Shown here piece after piece: positions 42,122-52,095 of a stretch of DNA of 64,000 bases. The DNA comes from Brevundimonas vesicularis. GTDB taxonomy: Bacteria; Pseudomonadota; Alphaproteobacteria; Caulobacterales; Caulobacteraceae. The position numbers were made by a program, and so were the translations under genes. The notes below the pieces were generated by a model. That model worked only from the letters and a program-made list of their open reading frames with translations. It searched no databases and had not been told where the DNA came from. Where the stretch lies: assembly GCF_027886425.1 (NCBI RefSeq), contig NZ_CP115671.1, forward strand, positions 1,240,001 to 1,304,000, written 5' to 3'. Position 1 is the stretch's first letter, and every line of letters begins with the position of its first letter.

Positions 42122-45100
42122 GTGAAGTCAGAGATGTTCCAAGCCGGCTATGCGCCCGCCGCTCGCGGGCTGCGCCGTTCCGTGTCCGCCCTGGCGTTGA
42201 CGGTCGCCGTCGTCGGCGCAACCGCCGCCCACGCCCAATCGACGCCGGCGCCCCAGACCCCCGCCACGGACGATGCGGCGCAGGTCGACGACGTCGTCGT
42301 CACCGGCATCCGCGCGCGGATCGCATCCTCGCAGGCGATCAAGCGCGACTCCGACACCTTCGTCGATGCCGTGACCGCTGACGACATCGGGGCCCTGCCG
42401 GACAAGTCGGTCAACGAAGTGCTGCAGCGCATCCCCGGCGTGAACATCAACCGCTTCCAAGGCCCAACCGACCCCGACCACTTCTCGGTCGAAGGTTCCA
42501 ACGTCATCATTCGCGGCCTGTCCTACGTCCGCTCGGAGTTCAACGGCCGCGACGCCTTCAGCGTGAACACGGGTCGCGCACTGGGCTTCAACGACGTGTC
42601 GCCGGAACTGCTTTCGAGCGTGCAGGTGTTCAAGAATGCGACGGCCGACAGGATCGAAGGCGGTATCGCCGGGGTTGTCGATCTGCGCACCCGCAAGGCG
42701 TTCGACAGCCGCAAGTTCGTCTTCGGCGCGACGGTCGAAGGGTCGTACGGCGACCTGCGTGAAAAGCCGGGCCTGGGCTTCTCGTCCCTGATCAGCAACG
42801 TCTGGGACACCCAGTACGGTTCGTTCGGCGCCCTGCTTAGCTATGGCGAATCCGACCTCTATTCCGAAGCGTACGGCAGCCACCTCACCGACTTCACCTA
42901 CCGGTCCGATCTGTCGAACGGCGAGGATCGCCGCTATGTGCCGCGCGGTGGTGCGGTGCGGACCCAGCAGTTTGACCGTTCGCGTTCGACCCTGGACGGT
43001 TCGCTGCAGTGGGAATCCACCGACGGCCGCGCCAAGCTGACCGGCGAATACATCCGCGCCGACTCGACCTCGGCCTGGGGCGAGCGCGTGGTCGAGGTCG
43101 ATCTGGGCAGCGGCGGCAATCCCACCCCCCTGCCGGGCCAGTCGTTCACCTATGATTCCAACGGCGTCTTCACGAGCGGGCTGCTGGTCAGCAATGCGCC
43201 GAACCTGCAGGTTCTGCCCAAGCGTCAGCGCGATCTGCAAACCCTGACCGAAGACTTCTCTCTGGCCGCCGAGTTCCATCCGACCGATCGCCTATCGATC
43301 TGGTTGGATGCGCAGTATAGCAAGGCCAGCGCCGACGATCTGGACATGAGCGTCTATGGCGCCATCACGCCGCTCTACACCTTGATCGGCGAAGGGCGTC
43401 ATGGCGTGCCGGACATCCAGTTCGTGGACGCCTCGGGCCAGCCGTCGGCCAGCACAAACGATCCGTCGAACTTCTACTATCGTTCGGCGATGGACCACAT
43501 CGAACAGTCGGACGGTGATCAGACCGCGTTCAAGGCCGACGTCAAATACGACTTCGACAACTCGCCGCTGCGCGCCATCCGCATGGGCGCGCGCTATTCG
43601 GACCGCGAGCAGACGCGGCGCTACACCGCCTATAATTGGGGTGCGATTTCCGAGAGCTGGGCTGGCGGCGTCACGCCGTTCCAGACCACAGGTCCGCTCG
43701 CTGTCGAAGCGTATGACTTCCCCAACTTCCAGCGCGGTCACAATCCGACGCCGATGAACGGCTTCTATCCGACAGCCGATCTGATTGCGGCCTATAGGGA
43801 CGGCACGCTGCAGGCGGCCTTGGCTGCAGCGAGCAGCTCGGGTTCGACCTGGCGTCCGCTGGATCAGCGTCCGGGCGCCATCGCCGGCACGCCCTTCCTG
43901 CCGGGCGATATCAACAACTCGGCCGAACAGACGACATCGGCCTATGTCCGGTTTGACTTCGGCTGGGATGATGTCTTCGGTCCGGACACCGCCATCACCG
44001 GCAACTTGGGTGTTCGCTACGCCAAGACCGACTTCCAGACGCGCGGCTTCATCTCCAGCCCCAACATCGCGCAGAACTTCGGTGATGCGAACGGCAACGA
44101 TCCGCGCTTCCCGGGTCAGAACATTCCGGTCACCCAGGCCAATGCGGCGGCCATCGCCCGTTTCCGGTGCTCGACCGTCCAGCCGGGTCAGTCGGCGCCG
44201 GGCTATTGCCTGCTGTCGAACGACCGTCTGAACCAGCTGGTCGCCTTCAGCGACGGCAGCTTCCAAGAGGTCGAGCGCGGCAACAGCTATGACGACTGGC
44301 TGCCCAGCCTGAACGTCAATCTGAAGTACAAGGAATGGGTGTTCCGCGGGGCCGTGTCGCGCGCTATGACGCGCCCGGACTTCGGCGTGACGGCCTTCGC
44401 GGCCACCCTGTTCTACACCGACATGAACCAGGTCCGGGACAACGGCGGCGACGTCAACACCGCCCCGCTGCTGACCACTTTCACCGGCGGTTCGCAGCTG
44501 ACGGGCGTCCGCTCGTGGAACTACGATCTGGGTGTGGAATGGTATTTCAAGCCGGGTAGCTCGGTGACCTTCAACGCCTTCTACAAGGACCTGTCGGACA
44601 TCCTGGCCAGCGGCTCGACCGTCCAGCAGTTCAGCAACGCGCAGGGCGTCTCCACGGATGCTCAGGTCAACCAGCAGGTCAATATCGGCTCCGGCTGGAT
44701 CAAGGGCTTCGAGGTCGGTTATCAGCAGACCTACAGCTTCCTGCCAGGCCTGTGGAGCGGGTTGGGTATCGAGGCGAACTACACCTACGTCGAGCCTTCG
44801 ACCTTCCCCAATGCTGTGACCGAGCCGCGTTATGTGGGTCTGGAACTGCCGTTGCAGCAGCTGTCGAAGCACACCTACAACTTCTCGGTCTTCTACGAGC
44901 GGGATCGTCTTTCGGCGCGTCTGGCCTACAACTGGCGCAACGGCTTCCTGCTGACGCCGCGCGACGACGTGAACCCGTTCTCGCCGATCTTCAACGACTC
45001 GACCGGGCAGCTTGACGGTTCGATCTTCTACACCCTGAACGACAACTGGAAGATCGGCCTGTATGGCGCCAACCTGCTGGACGAGGTCACCGTCACGCAG

Positions 45101-45211
45101 CAGCAGACGTCCTACAACCTGAACGGCGCGAACCAGGCCGGCCCGCTGGCCCCGCGCTCCTACTTCCGCAGCGACCGTCGCGTGACGTTCAGCCTGCGCT
45201 ACACCTTCTAA
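42122..45211 (+). CDS. TonB-dependent receptor (long carbohydrate type)
   Basis: The 1029-residue outer-membrane receptor has a signal peptide ending AAHAQ at about residue 39, a TonB box region (DDVVVTGIRARI), a plug with LPDKSVNEVLQRIPGVNINR and VEGSNVIIRGLSYVRSEFNG, and a barrel ending FSLRYTF. No STN domain is present, unlike the receptor at 22609. Its operator-like palindrome and the neighbouring halogenases, LacI, GH3 and GH9 point to uptake of beta-glucan oligosaccharides. The start is taken as GTG 42122 after GGGGGGATCAGA; ATG 42134 is an alternative. Confidence 0.9.
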   Translation: MKSEMFQAGYAPAARGLRRSVSALALTVAVVGATAAHAQSTPAPQTPATDDAAQVDDVVVTGIRARIASSQAIKRDSDTFVDAVTADDIGALPDKSVNEVLQRIPGVNINRFQGPTDPDHFSVEGSNVIIRGLSYVRSEFNGRDAFSVNTGRALGFNDVSPELLSSVQVFKNATADRIEGGIAGVVDLRTRKAFDSRKFVFGATVEGSYGDLREKPGLGFSSLISNVWDTQYGSFGALLSYGESDLYSEAYGSHLTDFTYRSDLSNGEDRRYVPRGGAVRTQQFDRSRSTLDGSLQWESTDGRAKLTGEYIRADSTSAWGERVVEVDLGSGGNPTPLPGQSFTYDSNGVFTSGLLVSNAPNLQVLPKRQRDLQTLTEDFSLAAEFHPTDRLSIWLDAQYSKASADDLDMSVYGAITPLYTLIGEGRHGVPDIQFVDASGQPSASTNDPSNFYYRSAMDHIEQSDGDQTAFKADVKYDFDNSPLRAIRMGARYSDREQTRRYTAYNWGAISESWAGGVTPFQTTGPLAVEAYDFPNFQRGHNPTPMNGFYPTADLIAAYRDGTLQAALAAASSSGSTWRPLDQRPGAIAGTPFLPGDINNSAEQTTSAYVRFDFGWDDVFGPDTAITGNLGVRYAKTDFQTRGFISSPNIAQNFGDANGNDPRFPGQNIPVTQANAAAIARFRCSTVQPGQSAPGYCLLSNDRLNQLVAFSDGSFQEVERGNSYDDWLPSLNVNLKYKEWVFRGAVSRAMTRPDFGVTAFAATLFYTDMNQVRDNGGDVNTAPLLTTFTGGSQLTGVRSWNYDLGVEWYFKPGSSVTFNAFYKDLSDILASGSTVQQFSNAQGVSTDAQVNQQVNIGSGWIKGFEVGYQQTYSFLPGLWSGLGIEANYTYVEPSTFPNAVTEPRYVGLELPLQQLSKHTYNFSVFYERDRLSARLAYNWRNGFLLTPRDDVNPFSPIFNDSTGQLDGSIFYTLNDNWKIGLYGANLLDEVTVTQQQTSYNLNGANQAGPLAPRSYFRSDRRVTFSLRYTF

Positions 45212-45235
45212 AACTTCTTCTCTGAGCGAAGACTT

Positions 45236-45266
45236 GGGGCGTCGATCTGATCGACGCCCCTTTTTT
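45236..45266. terminator. Rho-independent terminator between convergent genes
   Basis: GGGGCGTCGAT and ATCGACGCCCC form an 11-bp perfect stem with a 3-nt loop, followed by six Ts on the plus strand. It ends the TonB receptor gene 24 nt after its stop and lies 9 nt from the end of the convergent halogenase-like gene. Confidence 0.93.
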
Positions 45267-45275
45267 CGTTCTGGA

Positions 45276-46682
45276 TCAGCCGCCTTCGCGCAGCCTTTCG
45301 ATGAACTGAGCATGGGCGGGCAGGGCGGCCAAGGTCTGGTCGAAAGCCATGACCATTCGCCCCAACGAAGCCGTTGCGCTCTTGATGTCCAGACGGTCGG
45401 CCTGGATGTCGTAACGGCGCGGCGTCAGGCCAAGGCCGGCCATCAGCATGGTCCAGTGCTGTGCGTCGTAGGGATCGCCATCCAGGCCGACACCGGCGTT
45501 GCGAGACGTGAACTGAGCGATGCGACGCGCCAGGTCGTCGCCAGCCGGGGTCAGTCGCTGGCCTTGCGATCCGCACAGAAGGATCAAATGGAGTCTATCC
45601 GCGCGGTGCGCGATGTCGCGAACCACCGCCTCATTATAGGCTTCGGCGCAGGCTGGAATCTGCTCGGACGCGCCTGGCAGCGATAAGACCAGGTGTGTCA
45701 GCTGTCGCTCCAGCGCGGCGCTATCCAAGCCCAAGGCGTCGCCAAAGCGCGCCGCCGCCGGACCAAGAGCAAGACGACGGCCGCTCCAGGGATGCGTATC
45801 CAGGCCGGGGGCGAGGGCGACGTCCGACTGGGCGGCGACATCAACGCCGCCCAACCAAGCCGCCAGCGCCGCCTTCGCAACGTCAGCGGTGGTGCGATCT
45901 GCGGCGTAGGCCAGGCTGGCGAAGCCGCCGCCGGGCAGGGGGTTGCGACTGGCCAGCCCTTCGACCAGGTTGGTCATATCCAGACGCGGCGCGTGGTCGC
46001 CGCCCGCGTAGCGCACCGTCAGACAGCGGTCGTAGCCCAGGCGCGCGGTCCAGTCGCCGTTCCCGTCAAAGGCGCCTTTCGCGCGCGTGTCCAAGGTCAT
46101 GAAGGGCGCGATCTCGCGGGCGTCGTTCACACCTTCTCGCACGCCGGCGCGCCTGGCGATGTCCCGCAGTCGCGCCGTCAGAACGCGCGCGTCCAGCATC
46201 AGTCTGGGACGAAGAAGGGAGCGCGGCGACTGCCGATCCGGGCTGGGATGAGCGTAACGACCGGCCGCCATCACGCGCGCCTGAAACTGCAGCGGCGCCA
46301 GAAGCGCGGCGTAGTCGGGGGCGGCGGGCGACTGACGGGCGGCGCGCAGCACGATGTCCGCCAGCGCGACCCCATCGATCCCAGGCAGCGGCTCCTGCTC
46401 GACAACGGCGATGTCTCGCCCGTCGCGCCATTTTCGCAGCAGCGAGCCGAGGAAGAAGCCGCCGTGGCCCAGAGCCAACAGGTCGGCGCCGTCAGACAAC
46501 TGGACGAGCACGCCGTCTGGATCAGCGATCACGACCTCGGGCTCTTCACCAAGCGCGGGAGGAGCGGCGGCTTCGATCAGGACCGAATTACCAGACGGCA
46601 GGTGGCGGGCCAGCAGCGCGGCCGCCGCCCAAGCCGCTAAGCCGGCGCCCTGAATGACCCAAATCTTTTCGGTTCCGCTCAT
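45276..46682 (-). CDS. Divergent tryptophan-halogenase-like protein
   Basis: The 468-residue protein keeps the family architecture (IWVIQGAGLAAWAAAALLAR at the N-terminus, MTNLVEGLASRNPLPGGGFA, an LPAHAQFIERL tail) but the core motifs are altered. GxGxxG has become GAGLAAW, and I cannot find the WxWxIP box or the catalytic Lys context. It is therefore probably not a halogenase on its own. It overlaps the upstream genuine-looking halogenase (ATGA, 46679-46682), suggesting the two act together. Confidence 0.7.
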   Translation of the reverse strand: MSGTEKIWVIQGAGLAAWAAAALLARHLPSGNSVLIEAAAPPALGEEPEVVIADPDGVLVQLSDGADLLALGHGGFFLGSLLRKWRDGRDIAVVEQEPLPGIDGVALADIVLRAARQSPAAPDYAALLAPLQFQARVMAAGRYAHPSPDRQSPRSLLRPRLMLDARVLTARLRDIARRAGVREGVNDAREIAPFMTLDTRAKGAFDGNGDWTARLGYDRCLTVRYAGGDHAPRLDMTNLVEGLASRNPLPGGGFASLAYAADRTTADVAKAALAAWLGGVDVAAQSDVALAPGLDTHPWSGRRLALGPAAARFGDALGLDSAALERQLTHLVLSLPGASEQIPACAEAYNEAVVRDIAHRADRLHLILLCGSQGQRLTPAGDDLARRIAQFTSRNAGVGLDGDPYDAQHWTMLMAGLGLTPRRYDIQADRLDIKSATASLGRMVMAFDQTLAALPAHAQFIERLREGG

Positions 46683-48205
46683 CGGAGGCTACCTGCGCGC
46701 GCAGCCGCATCGCGGATGAAGGTCATGTGATCGGGCGTTCGATCGACGGTCGATCGGACGTCGTCGCACAGGGCTGCCAGCTTGTCGGACAAGACGTGTG
46801 GTTCCAGCCGATCGACGCGCGGATCCCAGCCGTTCGGAACGATGTTCTGCCCCACCAGTACGGCGAGCCAGCTGGGCGGCAGGAAGACGCCGATGTCGTA
46901 GTCGGGAAGCAGGCCGCGCGACTTAAAGGCCTCGACCTTGGCCGACAGACTGTCTGGCCAGGGCATGGTTCGCATCTCGCGCCAGAACGGCTCGTCACGC
47001 TGGTTGGCGACATAGTGCAGGACGAGGAAGTCACGAATCCGGTCGAACTCCAGCGCCATGATCCGATTGTATTCTTGGGCGTCCGCTGCCATCCCGACCC
47101 GGTCGGGAAACAGATCCAGCAAGGTCGTGATCCCCAACTGGATCAGATAGATGCTGGTGGACTCCAGCGGCTCAAGGAAGCCGCCGGACAGGCCGATGGC
47201 GACGACGTTTCGGCTCCATAGCCTTTGGCGTCGTCCGGTCTTGAAGCTCAGCCGACGCGGCTCGGCTAGCGCCGGACCTTCCAAATTGGACATCAGGGTC
47301 GCCACGGCGTCCTCGTCCGAGATATGGGCCGATGAGAAGACGTGGCCGTTTCCGGTGCGATGTTGCAGCGGAATGCGCCATTGCCACCCCGCCGCACGGG
47401 CCGTCGCGCGGGTATAGGGGCCGACCGGCGCCGTCGTCTGGCACGGCACGGCGAAGGCGCTGTCGCAGGGCAACCAATGGCTCCAGTCCTCGAACGTCGT
47501 CTCCAGCGCCTGATTGATCAGCCTTCCGCGAAAGCCAGAGCAGTCGACGAACAGATCGCCCGAGATGCGGCGCCCGTCCGACAGGACGACGGCGTCGACA
47601 TCGCCCGTCGCGCCATCCAGGACATGATCGACAACCTTCCCTTCGGTGCGGACCACGCCGCGCCCGCACGACACCTGGCGCAGGAAGGCGGCGTAGAGAC
47701 TCGCGTCGAACTGAAAGGCGTAACTGAAGGTGGACAGGATGGAGCCGGGGTCGGAAACCGGCCGCTGGAAGCGGTTCGCCTCGGCCGCCCTGACCGGATA
47801 GCTGTAGTCGCTGATGTCGGCCGCGTCGCCCATGGCGCGGCGCGCAGCCCAGACATGGTGGAAATCGATCCCCTCGATCGGCTCGCCATAGGCGCCGAAC
47901 GGATGGATATAGCTGTCGCCGGGCCGTCCCCAGTCCACGAACTGGATGCCCAGTTTGAAGGTCGCCTGCGTCTGGTCGATCAACGTCTGTTCGTCGATGC
48001 CCATGGCCGTGTTGAAGGCGCGGATGTGGGGCAGGGTGGCCTCGCCCACGCCGACGATGCCGATCTCGTCGGACTCGACCAGTTCGATTGAGACGGCGCT
48101 GCCCGCCAGACGATGAGACAGGGCGGCGGCCGTCATCCAGCCAGCGGTTCCTCCGCCCAGGATGACGATTTTTCGGATCGAACCGGCATCGTTTTGGATC
48201 ATCAT
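46679..48205 (-). CDS. Flavin-dependent tryptophan-halogenase-family protein
   Basis: The 508-residue protein has GGGTAGW at 17-23, K84 in ATFKLGIQF, a GWQWRIPLQHR box near the middle and LEPLESTSIY, so all key halogenase positions are present. It is a paralogue of the protein at 40396. It reads away from the divergent LacI gene and is translationally coupled to the degenerate homologue. Whether it halogenates tryptophan is doubtful; in related bacteria such proteins are tied to sugar uptake loci without a known reaction. Confidence 0.87.
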   Translation of the reverse strand: MMIQNDAGSIRKIVILGGGTAGWMTAAALSHRLAGSAVSIELVESDEIGIVGVGEATLPHIRAFNTAMGIDEQTLIDQTQATFKLGIQFVDWGRPGDSYIHPFGAYGEPIEGIDFHHVWAARRAMGDAADISDYSYPVRAAEANRFQRPVSDPGSILSTFSYAFQFDASLYAAFLRQVSCGRGVVRTEGKVVDHVLDGATGDVDAVVLSDGRRISGDLFVDCSGFRGRLINQALETTFEDWSHWLPCDSAFAVPCQTTAPVGPYTRATARAAGWQWRIPLQHRTGNGHVFSSAHISDEDAVATLMSNLEGPALAEPRRLSFKTGRRQRLWSRNVVAIGLSGGFLEPLESTSIYLIQLGITTLLDLFPDRVGMAADAQEYNRIMALEFDRIRDFLVLHYVANQRDEPFWREMRTMPWPDSLSAKVEAFKSRGLLPDYDIGVFLPPSWLAVLVGQNIVPNGWDPRVDRLEPHVLSDKLAALCDDVRSTVDRTPDHMTFIRDAAARAGSLR

Positions 48206-48235
48206 GCCGACTGTCTAGCAGACCATTTTTCGGCA

Positions 48236-48249
48236 TGACAGCGATGGAC
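48236..48249. promoter_or_regulatory. Possible degenerate LacI operator between halogenase and LacI genes
   Basis: TGACAGCGATGGAC keeps the left half and centre of the TGACA-N4-TGTCA operator but has a poor right half. Its place in the divergent promoter region would suit autoregulation and control of the halogenase pair. Confidence 0.35.
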
Positions 48250-48333
48250 AAGCCTGACCATAAGCTGTGTCGGCATCGCCTTTTCGACCGGGGATGTTAG
48301 AAGCGATCTGAGCGACGTTCAGGGGGACGGGTT

Positions 48334-49386
48334 TTGGCGACGGTGACGATCTATGACGTGGCCGCGAAGGCGGGCGTGTCCATCAAGTCCGTGTCGCGCG
48401 TGCTCAACAACGAGCCGAACGTCAGCCCCACGCTGCGAACCAAGGTGGAGGAGGCGGCTGCGTCTCTGGGTTATCGGCGCAGTCTGTCGGCACGTAGTCT
48501 GGCGGGGGCGTCGTCGTCGTTGATCGCTGTCCTGGTGGACGCGGATCTGACCATCGAACACTGGAAGAGCGGGCGCGGCAGCGACTATCTGGGGCGTCTG
48601 GAGTTCGGCGCCCTGATGGAGGCGCGCCAGGTCGATTACCATCTGATGATCGAGTTGGTGGATCACAACTCGGCCGATCTTGAACGCGATCTCATGGCGT
48701 TGTTGAACTCCATCCGGCCCGAGGGCGTCATTCTGACCCCGCCGAACTCGGACAATACGGCGGTGATGGACGCCCTCGACGCGGCGGGCACGCCCTATGC
48801 CCGCATCGGGCCGGAAGCGGCGTTCGATCGGGGCTTCTGCATCGAGATGGACGAACGGCGCGCCGCGTTGGAGATGACCCGTCATCTCATCCACCTCGGG
48901 CACACGCGGATCGCCTTCGTCACCGGGCCTGTCGCCTATGGCGCCAGCCGGCGTCGTCTGGCCGGTTACAGGGACGCCATGGCCGAGGCTGGCTTGGATG
49001 TGGCGCCAGCTTGGGTGGTGGAGGGCGACTTCACCTTCAACTCCGGGGCGCTGGCGATGGAGAAACTGCACGAGACCTCGCCCGACATCACGGCGATCTT
49101 CGCCAGTAACGACGATACGGCCCTTGGCGTCCTGCAATGTGCCGCGAGACTGGGGCTGTCGGTGCCCGGCGACCTGTCGGTGGCCGGTTTCGACGATTCG
49201 CCCGGCGCGGGTTTCAGCACTCCGGATTTAAGCACCATCCGTCAGCCGGTAGCGGAGATGGCTGCCGCCGCCGCGCAACGCCTTATTCCGCCTCTTCGTC
49301 GTCTCTTGGACGGCGACGCCGCCGCGCGTGTCATCGTTCCGCATGATCTGATCGCGCGCCAGTCCACGGCTCGCATCAAGCATTGA
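48334..49386 (+). CDS. LacI-family transcriptional regulator
   Basis: The 350-residue regulator has an N-terminal LacI HTH and hinge (TIYDVAAKAGVSIKSVSRVL, NNEPNVSPTLRTKVEEAAAS) and a periplasmic-binding-protein-like sugar domain (PEGVILTPPNSDN, HTRIAFVTGPVAYGASRRRL, ITAIFASNDDTALGVLQCAA). It probably represses the beta-glucan locus by binding TGACA-N4-TGTCA sites and lets go on binding a cello- or gluco-oligosaccharide. Translation starts at TTG 48334 after AGGGGGA. It is followed by an operator palindrome and GH3. Confidence 0.93.
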   Translation: MATVTIYDVAAKAGVSIKSVSRVLNNEPNVSPTLRTKVEEAAASLGYRRSLSARSLAGASSSLIAVLVDADLTIEHWKSGRGSDYLGRLEFGALMEARQVDYHLMIELVDHNSADLERDLMALLNSIRPEGVILTPPNSDNTAVMDALDAAGTPYARIGPEAAFDRGFCIEMDERRAALEMTRHLIHLGHTRIAFVTGPVAYGASRRRLAGYRDAMAEAGLDVAPAWVVEGDFTFNSGALAMEKLHETSPDITAIFASNDDTALGVLQCAARLGLSVPGDLSVAGFDDSPGAGFSTPDLSTIRQPVAEMAAAAAQRLIPPLRRLLDGDAAARVIVPHDLIARQSTARIKH

Positions 49387-49407
49387 GAGGCAAGCTCAGG
49401 CAGCTGT

Positions 49408-49421
49408 TGACAGCGCTGTCA
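49408..49421. promoter_or_regulatory. Perfect LacI-type operator upstream of the GH3 gene
   Basis: TGACAGCGCTGTCA is a perfect 14-bp palindrome with central CG, the typical LacI-family form. It lies 22 nt after the LacI gene and 118 nt before the GH3 start. Confidence 0.85.
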
Positions 49422-49538
49422 GACGTTTGGCACAGTGGGTTTCGTCCGGGGCTGTTTCGGACATCCATATCGGCCTGAAGGCGCGTCTCCGGGGTTGGCT
49501 TGGGCGGCGTGGCGGCCGCAACGATCAGGTCTCCCTCC

Positions 49539-52064
49539 ATGCGCATGGCCGCCACCGCCCTGGTGATCACCCTCATGTCGAGCGCCTGCGCCATCGACCC
49601 CGGCATGGCTCGGGCCGTTCCAGTTCAGGCCGTCACGCCCCAGGCCTCCATCGTGACCGACGCGACGCGCGCCCATCCGGCGCTTTGGCCCCGCGCAGCC
49701 TCGCCGGCGGCGATGACGGATCGGGCGACGGAAGCCTTCGTCACCGAACTGATGAGCAGGATGACGCTGGAGGAGAAGGTCGGCCAGACGATCCAGGCGG
49801 ACATCGGCTCGATCAAGCCTGAAAACCTGCTGACCTATCCGCTCGGCTCGATCCTGGCGGGCGGCAACTCCTCGCCGGGCGGCGACGAGCGCGCCTCGGC
49901 CCAGAAGTGGGTCGAACTGGCTCAGGCCTTCCGCGCGGCGGCCGCCCAGCGGCCGGGCGCCAGGATCCCGCTGATCTACGGCATCGACGCCGTTCATGGT
50001 CACAACAACATCGTCGGCGCCACCATCTTTCCGCACAACATCGGCCTGGGCGCCGCGCGTGATCCCGACCTGATCCGCCGCATCGGCGAGGCGACGGCGC
50101 TGGAGGTGGCGGTGACGGGCGCCGACTGGACCTTCGGCCCGACCCTGGCCGTGCCCCAGGACGACCGCTGGGGCCGCGCCTATGAAGGCTATGCCGAGAA
50201 CCCGGAAGTGGCGCAAAGCTACGCCGGCCCGATGACCCTGGGCCTTCAGGGCGCGCTGTCGGCCGATCATCCGCTGACGCCCGGCCATATCGCGGGATCG
50301 GCCAAACACTTCCTGGCCGACGGCGGCACCACGGGCGGCAAGGACCAGGGCGACTTCGCCGGGTCCGAACAGGAGATGATCCGCACCCATCTGTCCGGCT
50401 ATCCCCAGGCCATCGACGCCGGCGTGCTGTCGATCATGGCCAGCTTCTCCAGCTGGAACGGCGTCAAACATTCGGGCAACGAGACCATTCTGACCGACGT
50501 GCTGCGCGGCCCGCTGGGCTTCGATGGCTTCGTGGTGTCGGACTGGAACGCCCATGGCCAGCTGCCGGGCTGTTCGAACGAAAGCTGCGCCCTGGCCTTC
50601 AACGCCGGCATCGACATGTTCATGGCCCCCGACAGCTGGAAGCCCCTTTACGAAAACACCCTGGCCCAGGCCAAGTCGGGCGAAATCCCGATGGCGCGCC
50701 TGGACGAGGCGGTGCGCCGCATCCTGCGCGTCAAGGTCAAGACCGGCCTGTTCAACGACAGCCGCCCGGTCGAGGGGCATCTGAACGAGCTGGGTTCGCC
50801 CGCCCACCGCGCCCTAGCGCGCGAGGCGGTGCGCAAGTCGCTGGTGCTGCTGAAGAACGAGGGCTCGGTCCTGCCGATCCGCTCGGGCGCGCGGGTGCTG
50901 GTCGCCGGTCACGCCGACGATATCGGCCAGGCCTCGGGCGGCTGGACCCTGACGTGGCAGGGCACGGGCAACTCGAACGCCGACTTCCCCAACGGCCAGT
51001 CGATTTGGAGCGGCATCCGCGAGGCGGTCGCCGCCGGCGGCGGCCAGGCGACGCTCAGCGCCGACGGATACTTTACCCAGAAGCCCGACGTGGCCATCGT
51101 CGTCTTCGGCGAAACCCCGTACGCCGAGTTCCAGGGCGATGTGGACACGCTGGACTTTTTGCCGACCGAACCGCTGGAGACGTTGAAGCGCCTGAAGGCG
51201 GCGGGCATTCCGACCGTGTCGGTCTTCCTGTCGGGCCGCCCGATGTGGACCAACCCTGAGATCAACGCCTCCGACGCCTTCGTCGCCGCCTGGCTGCCGG
51301 GTACGGAAGGCGGCGGGATCGCCGATGTGCTGATCGGCGATGCGGCGGGCAAGCCGCGCAACGACTTCACAGGAACCCTGTCCTTCAGCTGGCCCAAGAC
51401 CGCCAAGGGCGAGCCGCTGAACGTGGGTCAGCCGGGTTACGACGCGCAGTTCGCCTATGGCTACGGCCTGACCTACGCCCGTCCGGCGCGGGTCGGCGCC
51501 CTGTCCGAAGACAGCGGCGTCGTCGGGTCCGGCAGCAATCTGGATCGCTATTTCGTCGATGGCCGCTTCGTCGCGCCCTGGTCGCTGATGCTGCGCGACG
51601 CGGGCGGCGAGTTCCGTCTGGGTTCTGAAAAGAGCGGCGCTAGCCCGCGCGGCGGCGTGTCGGCGCGCGCCACCGACGGCGCAGGCCAGGAGTCGGCCCG
51701 CGCCCTGATCTTCTCGCAGGGCGGCGGCCAGGCGATGATCGTGGCGCAGCCGGTCGATCTGACGCGCCAGTCGAACGGCGAGATGGCCATCGCCTTCCGC
51801 TACCGCGTGGACGCCCGCGCCAAGGGGCCCGTCTTCCTGACCCTGGGCGCCGGTTCGGTCGACATCTCCGGCCTGATCGGCGCAGCCCCCGTCGGCGAAT
51901 GGCGCACGTTGAAGGTGCGCCTATCGTGCCTGCGTGACCGTGGCGCCGACATCGCCGCCGTCGACCAACCCTGGGGCCTGCGCACCAACGCCGACTTCGC
52001 GGTCACGGTCGAGGATATCCGCCTGGCGTCGAACGAGGGCGACGCCGTCTGTCCGACGCAGTAG
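49539..52064 (+). CDS. GH3 beta-glucosidase / exo-1,4-beta-glucanase
   Basis: The 841-residue enzyme has a signal peptide (about residues 1-22) and a GH3 N-domain with PLIYGIDAVHGHNNIVGATI, GHIAGSAKHFLADGGTTGGK and the nucleophile Asp in GFDGFVVSDWNAHGQLPGC. The C-terminal alpha/beta domain has SLVLLKNEGSVLPI and AWLPGTEGGGIADVLIGD. A further beta domain of about 190 residues at the end is typical of periplasmic ExoP/CelD-like glucan glucohydrolases. It releases glucose from cello- or beta-glucan oligosaccharides. Start ATG 49539 gives the signal peptide. A LacI-type operator lies 118 nt upstream. The Kef-type gene follows after 31 nt. Confidence 0.93.
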   Translation: MRMAATALVITLMSSACAIDPGMARAVPVQAVTPQASIVTDATRAHPALWPRAASPAAMTDRATEAFVTELMSRMTLEEKVGQTIQADIGSIKPENLLTYPLGSILAGGNSSPGGDERASAQKWVELAQAFRAAAAQRPGARIPLIYGIDAVHGHNNIVGATIFPHNIGLGAARDPDLIRRIGEATALEVAVTGADWTFGPTLAVPQDDRWGRAYEGYAENPEVAQSYAGPMTLGLQGALSADHPLTPGHIAGSAKHFLADGGTTGGKDQGDFAGSEQEMIRTHLSGYPQAIDAGVLSIMASFSSWNGVKHSGNETILTDVLRGPLGFDGFVVSDWNAHGQLPGCSNESCALAFNAGIDMFMAPDSWKPLYENTLAQAKSGEIPMARLDEAVRRILRVKVKTGLFNDSRPVEGHLNELGSPAHRALAREAVRKSLVLLKNEGSVLPIRSGARVLVAGHADDIGQASGGWTLTWQGTGNSNADFPNGQSIWSGIREAVAAGGGQATLSADGYFTQKPDVAIVVFGETPYAEFQGDVDTLDFLPTEPLETLKRLKAAGIPTVSVFLSGRPMWTNPEINASDAFVAAWLPGTEGGGIADVLIGDAAGKPRNDFTGTLSFSWPKTAKGEPLNVGQPGYDAQFAYGYGLTYARPARVGALSEDSGVVGSGSNLDRYFVDGRFVAPWSLMLRDAGGEFRLGSEKSGASPRGGVSARATDGAGQESARALIFSQGGGQAMIVAQPVDLTRQSNGEMAIAFRYRVDARAKGPVFLTLGAGSVDISGLIGAAPVGEWRTLKVRLSCLRDRGADIAAVDQPWGLRTNADFAVTVEDIRLASNEGDAVCPTQ

Positions 52065-52095
52065 GCTGGCGCTCGCCAAGGGGGGAACCGGCCGC

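Noticed and set aside
43292..45313. 673-codon minus-strand frame opposite the TonB receptor
   Set aside because: Antisense shadow; the sense strand encodes a complete receptor with plug and barrel.
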